Below, in pieces: positions 59,217-64,000 of a stretch of 64,000 bases of DNA (position 1 is its first letter; every line of letters starts with the position of its first letter). Position numbers and translations under genes: made by a program. The notes below the pieces were generated by a model that worked only from the letters and a program-made list of their open reading frames with translations, ran no database searches and was not told where the DNA came from. Source of the stretch: Thamnaconus septentrionalis (Eukaryota > Chordata > Actinopteri > Tetraodontiformes > Monacanthidae); contig CM020510.1 in NCBI GenBank assembly GCA_009823395.1, positions 16,720,273-16,784,272 on the forward strand, in the 5' to 3' direction.

Positions 59217-62200
59217 TCAGCCGGCGAACACCTGCGGCTTCAGCGGCGGCGGCAGGAGGTCGTTCTCGATGTTGTCGGCGTCGATGGCGGACGAGGCGGC
59301 GGGCGCCGTCGCACTCCTCCCCCCACCCCTGCCACCGCCCCGCCCCGCCCGCCTCTCAGTCTCCGCCGGGAAGGCGTCCCAGCGCTCTGCACCTCCTGCT
59401 CCACCTCGTCCGTCCAGTCAATGAGGTCGCTCTCCAGCTGCCGAGCCTTCTCCATCACCCGCTCCTGCCGCTCCCCGAGCCCGCTCAGCAGGTCCAGCCG
59501 CTTGTGGACCTGGCTGAGGGCGGCGCTGCTCGACGAGTGGGCCGAGGGGCCGGCGGCCTGCGGCCAGTGCGGCAACGCCTGGCCCGACATGTAGAGCTCG
59601 AAGTCCTCGGCGCTGAGGTTCAGGGACTGGCCGTCGAGCTTCTCGATGAAGGCCACCGCACAACACTAGGGGGGGCAGGGGGACAGAGAATAGTGAGGGT
59701 CTGGTCAGTGTGGGACATCAGAATCTGGGTCAAAGTGGAAACTGCTAGTAGTGCGAGGTTAACTTTGATATAAAGCCAGTGCCAGTTTCTTTGTTTGCAG
59801 GGTTCCTAAAAACATGAGCTTTATTTTAAATCACATGATTCTGGTCTTGACAGTTCATGTGGAACTTAAAAGGTCCAGTGTGTAAAACTTGACCTGATTT
59901 GTGATTATTTTAATCTCAATATACTGTCCATAAATACATTAATCAAAGTGTATACTTGCAGTAAACTAAACGTCAATTGGATTTCCTACCTTAGAACGGT
60001 TCTTATTTAAATGTTAGAATATACATGGAGCAAGGCTCTAGCTCCAAGTTAGCTGCCATCATGCGCCGCCATATTTCTAAGGAAGCCCCCTGAAGACAAA
60101 CCAGCCGTCTGACAGCGCGCTTCTTATTTAGGGTGATTCGCAGGCGAAGGTGGACGAGTTATCCAGGTTGGGAGTTTGGCAAGCTTTTGAGAGGGAGGCA
60201 TGAAAGTCGATCCTGAGCTCAGGGTCAAGTCTACCAGCTGTCATAGGGTGAAGGCAGGGTGACACCCTGGACAGTGTTGTTGGGATTACTCCATAAAAGT
60301 AATCCAACTACTGATTACTCCTTAAAAGGTAATCTAATTACTTATTTAACTACTAATTGCTTTGGTTAAAAAAAAAAAAAGATAAAGTAACAATGTCTTG
60401 TTTCCTGCACATAATGTACAACGAACCACAATATTCTTTGATTTAGACGAGACAAACTCAAAATAATGTTTGTATTTCCAGCTACAAATGCAATTCATTT
60501 TCGCTGCATGCAATCGCTGTTTTTTCTTTTGCCGCCGCCATGCTTGTTTTGGTGCGTTGTCGCATATCAATGGCGTTGCATGCACGGCTGCATCATCAAC
60601 CTGCGACATCATTGTTTTCTGTTGTTTTTCTAAATTACAGACATTTTGTGGATAATAAGACATTTTTAGCTTGCAAAGTATTTCAGAAAAGTAATGGAAT
60701 CGTTACTTCACAGAGTAATTATGATATAATTACCAGTTTTGCCACAGTAATACCGTTACATTACTCCGTTACTAAAAAAAGTAGTTTAATTACAGTAGTG
60801 GATTACTTAGAAATAGATTACTCGCCAACACTGACCCTGGACGAGTAGCCAGTTCACTGCAGGGCCACATTGAGACAAGCAGCCATTCGTACTCACATAA
60901 ACACCTACAGACAATTTAGAGTTTCCAATTCACCTCACATGCATGTTTTTGGGCTGTGGGAGGAAGCCGAAGCATTTCAGAGGCAAACAGATTTCTCTTT
61001 TTTTTTTTTTAAAGAGGAAAACCAAAATTAGAAACAAGACATTTCTTGATGACCACTCAGAAATAGGGAAAAAAAAAAAAATTACAATCTGTTTTTTGCT
61101 TTAATTAAGCAGAAAATGAAAAAGAAGAACAATTAGCTGCTGTTATTTGATGTACGCCTAAATTGTAATAGGGGATTATCACAGCTGGGATAGGCTTTAG
61201 CAGAACCCTGCAACCCTGAGTTCAGGAGGATGCGGGTATTGAAAGGATGGAATTGAAAAGGGTGAGCGGGGAAGCGTGCTCTCCACTCTCACCAGATTGG
61301 TGAAGTAGTACCCGTCCTCTCCGGTCATGAGCCTGTTGGGGATGCTGAAGCGGGTGATGTACTGGATGTTGGACTGCAGTCTGGGAGGGTTCGCCTTCAG
61401 CACGATGTAGATGAGCGTTGGCAGGAAGTCGTCTGCCGACGCGGCCTCTTTCTTGCTCACTTTGATGGCGTTGAAGATGTGCTTGCTGCACCGGGTGATG
61501 CACGCCAGCTTGTTCTTGGGCACGCGCCGGGAATCCATTTCAATCACATCTGAAACGGAGGGGAGAAATCAAAGGCTGCCGCTTGTCTCAAAGGAGTTTT
61601 GAAACATGACAAAAACAGACAAATTCCTTCTATGATGTATGATGACTAGATTCCAAGAGTTGAACCTGTGATGGCTTTGACGACGCTGTCAGACACCTCA
61701 GGCATCTCCTCATCGACGGGAACGCACAGCATCTCAATGGTCACCCAATGCAATGCTCTGCGAAGGAAATAATAAATAACTCTCACGCGCGGGCGGCTCG
61801 ATTGCCGGTTAAACATCCTTCCTCTCGTCTTGTCTTTGTGTCTGACCTGATTCTCTTCTGGATGGCCAAGTCTTTATTTTCATCGTCGGTGGTCTCAGGA
61901 CAGAACGCTTCCTTGTAAAGGCGGGTCATCATGTACTTTTCTACTTCGTCCATGATGTTTTCCACAGCATCTGATGACCCTATGCATGGGTAATAGAAGA
62001 ACTGCCTTGAAGAACATTGCTATGCACCCCATGCTGAAAATAACAATGATAAGTCTGGGTGTTGACTTTGCAGTACCTTTGAACTGGGTGTGGAGGCGTT
62101 CAGAGAGGTTGTGGTAAAAGTCCTGCACGCCCTCAGATAACTCATCAGCGCCTATATTCTGAAGAGGGAAAGAGGATTGGCTCTGTTACATTTTAGAAAG

Positions 62201-63633
62201 TACATTTGCATATGTTGTATAAACATGTTTGAAACTCCCAGCCAGACAGGACTTCTGCTAGGACTGACGTCTTAGCGCACATGTTTTAACCACATTAAAC
62301 CCCTGAAACAAGGGCGGTGACACAACTACTTCACTTCCTCATTTGGAAGTTTGAAATTCATGCGTCACTGGTCAACTCAAGTAGATATGAAAATAACGGG
62401 AAATGGAGGTCTGAAATATTGTCAAAGTGAGTGGGGGAAAAAAAAAAATCAACTTTTAGTCAAGTCACAGCAGTTCCCTCTCAAAAAATAAGGGAATTGC
62501 GAGATTGGAAGGGACAACTGTTCAATGCTGGCAGTGGGGAATCTGGAAGGCATACGTAAAACAAACATTTGCATTTCACGGTTGTTCATCTATTAAACGG
62601 TAAATAATTGTTACAAGCGCCAAACACATAAAATGCTCAATTTCATTTGAGGGCAATTCTACCAACAAAGCTCACCCGCTTATAGGCCATGCTTTCAGTA
62701 AAGGCTCGGCACTGCTTGAAGATCTCCCTGCCGTACTTCAGAGGCTTCAGGAAATCAATGAACTCTCGTGTGGCTTGGTCGTTGTCCAAAGGGGGCTGCC
62801 GGGTTGCAGAGGAGCTCGGGCTTGGGCTGGACTGTGCGCTGAGAGGAGCAGCATCTAGCGAGAACAATTGAGTGGAGATCAAACCAAAACTGCAGGCACG
62901 CCTAGAATCTGCAATATACAGCAGTGTAGAGGCGAGGCAGGTGTATGATCCTGTTTAACTTTTCTGTAAGCAACATGGAATGATTTGATAGGAAAGTGCT
63001 AATGATAAAATGTTTACTGAGTAAACGTTATTGTCAATAAACCAGTTATGAAAAAGAAATTGCGACTTGACAGATGACATTTTAGTCAAAGTAACAGTAG
63101 TTTGCAACATATTAAACTAAACAGTTAACGATCAACAACCAGCATCAGATCATAGGAGTTCTGGCGACTGTTTACCTTTTTTAGATGGAGTGAAAAACTT
63201 AGTCACTGTCTGGACTTTGCTGGGTTTCTCCTTAGGTTTTCTTTCCTCAGACTTGCCGGGGCCAGACTGTGATTGGACCTGCGGGTGTCTGCTTGCGTAA
63301 GCTTCCTCCTCCTCTTTCTGCAGCCTGGAAGGGAGAAGGCATCACAACTCTGATACCTATTGGTTGGTTCACCACACAAAACGTCTGCTCAAGGATGTCT
63401 AGGAACACATCAGCATGATTTTTGGTTGTTTAGGAATACATCAAAAACAGAGAGACATACTTAGCAGCTAGTGCCCAGTCTTCTTGAATCTGTTTTTGTT
63501 TTTCTCGTTGATTTTCCTCGCGCCAGCATTTTGAGCACAGTCCCTGCCAGGTTGCGTTGCCATAAAAACCACAACCTTTCGTGCAAAGCAGGTCTGATTG
63601 GTCAAGATAGATCCCTCGCCGCTGGCTACTCAT
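59217..63633 (-). CDS. rabgef1: Rab5 GDP/GTP exchange factor (Rabex-5), 8 coding exons; one frame-breaking deletion
   Basis: Rabex-5 activates Rab5 on early endosomes with Rabaptin-5 and binds ubiquitin. Exons in transcript order: 63633-63461, 63324-63176, 62854-62676, 62158-62077, 61979-61847, 61757-61666, 61549-61293, 59665-59217. Restoring one missing base gives 504 residues (human about 491). The A20-type zinc finger lies at residues about 16-36 ([18 protein letters not shown]), followed by a MIU-like helix ([20 protein letters not shown]). The middle contains a helical segment ([10 protein letters not shown] to [10 protein letters not shown]). The VPS9 catalytic domain spans exons 5-8: [42 protein letters not shown], then [12 protein letters not shown] joined to [10 protein letters not shown]. 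The C-terminal coiled region and conserved end ([16 protein letters not shown]) are in a different frame from the exon start. The break is at about 59,378-59,380. The start lies six codons before the zinc finger region as in the family. Confidence 0.95.
59865..60110 (+). mobile_element. Dispersed repeat starting TTAAAAGGTCCAGTGTGT (copy B), rabgef1 last intron
   Basis: Homologous, in opposite orientation, to 16,425-16,653. The end AAAGGTCCAGTGTGT and the segment AGAATATACATGGAGCAAGG..AGTTAGCTGCCATC are shared. The boundaries are approximate and no coding is present. Confidence 0.6.
60235..60970 (-). mobile_element. SINE (copy 5), minus orientation, split by a hAT element
   Basis: The SINE body appears in two pieces, 60,235-60,271 (CAGCTGTCATAGGGTGAAGG and GTGACACCCTGGA) and 60,834-60,970 (ACCCTGGACGAGTAGCCAG through CATGCATGTTTTTGGGC), separated by the element at 60,272-60,833. 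Both SINE ends are truncated or decayed. Confidence 0.85.
60272..60833 (-). mobile_element. hAT element with transposase N-terminal remnant
   Basis: The ends CAGTGTTG and CAACACTG are terminal inverted repeats, flanked by a perfect 8-bp duplication ACCCTGGA (60,264-60,271 and 60,834-60,841). On the minus strand a frame at 60,346-60,663 contains [16 protein letters not shown] and VVRCTLC, which resembles the BED-type zinc finger at the start of hAT transposases. The catalytic region is absent, so it is an internally deleted copy. It lies in rabgef1 intron 7. Confidence 0.88.
61180..61252 (+). mobile_element. SINE 3'-end fragment
   Basis: CAGCTGGGATAGGCTTTAGCAGAACCCTGCAACCC and the following GGATGCGGGTATTGAAAGGATGG-like sequence match the SINE 3' tail, about 40 bases outside rabgef1 exon 7 (which ends at 61,293). 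Confidence 0.7.
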
Positions 63634-63661
63634 CTTTCAATGATGGTAGGAGTGCCTGGTG

Positions 63662-63663
<2 letters not shown>

Positions 63664-63711
<48 letters not shown>
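63664..63711. repeat. (GA)n microsatellite next to the rabgef1 start exon
   Basis: About 24 GA units. On the transcribed strand it is a CT run ending eight bases before a likely acceptor (CACCAG, exon from 63,655), so it may act as the polypyrimidine tract. Confidence 0.97.
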
Positions 63712-63714
<3 letters not shown>

Positions 63715-64000
63715 ATTACTCAAACACATTAGAAAACCCCAATCCTTCAGAAAATGAATTATGAAAACGTAGGCTTTACACTAGTTAACATTATGATAGC
63801 TCGCTTTTAGAATTCCACAACCATTTCTCGTAACAGGGGTCCGAATGAGCTTTTATGTGTACATCCAGAATTGAAGCATTTACACGCGAACCAAAGTTAC
63901 ATGTATGTTGACGATCAGTTGACTCTGCAGTACTAAACTGACTGTAAAGCATATACAAGGAGAGATATTAGCCTTGGCAGCCTCGTATCAGGGAGGAGTA
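63712..64000 (-). other. Upstream part of rabgef1
   Basis: No coding seen. If the acceptor at 63,656 is used, this is intron leading to an untranslated first exon outside the window. Confidence 0.4.

Overview
The window is vertebrate nuclear DNA, almost certainly from a teleost fish. All real genes are intron-bearing with GT-AG junctions. Simple-sequence arrays are dense, and a tRNA-derived SINE and short hAT-like or MITE elements of kinds common in fish genomes recur through introns and spacers. There is no CRISPR, operon or phage content.

Layout. Bases 1 to about 26.9 kb hold no coding sequence that I can support. This is probably the first intron, or the 3' flank, of ppm1l, whose first coding exon (minus strand, 26,911-27,309) opens into a GC-rich promoter region. 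About 1.7 kb away, head to head, starts nmd3 (plus, 15 coding exons, 29,497-35,637). It is followed by sptssb (plus, non-coding first exon near 38.2 kb, single coding exon 40,407-40,649) and otol1 (plus, 4 coding exons, 49,754-52,391). On the minus strand follow a secreted-looking Fc-receptor-like immunoglobulin gene with four Ig exons (53,380-56,833) and rabgef1 (8 coding exons, 59,217-63,633).

The genes do not form a pathway. They are a PP2C-type membrane phosphatase, a 60S ribosome export adaptor, a serine palmitoyltransferase subunit, an otolith collagen, an immune receptor relative and a Rab5 exchange factor. The order ppm1l-nmd3-sptssb-otol1 matches human 3q26.1 as I remember it, but without B3GALNT1. 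The Fc-receptor-like gene and rabgef1 lie elsewhere in mammals, so a rearrangement junction falls just after otol1.

Most notable observations: single-base deletions that break the frame of two otherwise intact conserved genes (nmd3 exon 3 and the rabgef1 last exon), best explained as assembly errors; a tandem-duplicated Ig pair with a 21-bp repeat tail and no membrane segment; several precisely dated transposon nestings with target-site duplications; a 67-bp tandem repeat whose units carry hairpin arms; and a paired hairpin in an otol1 intron. I did not find a convincing new biological system.
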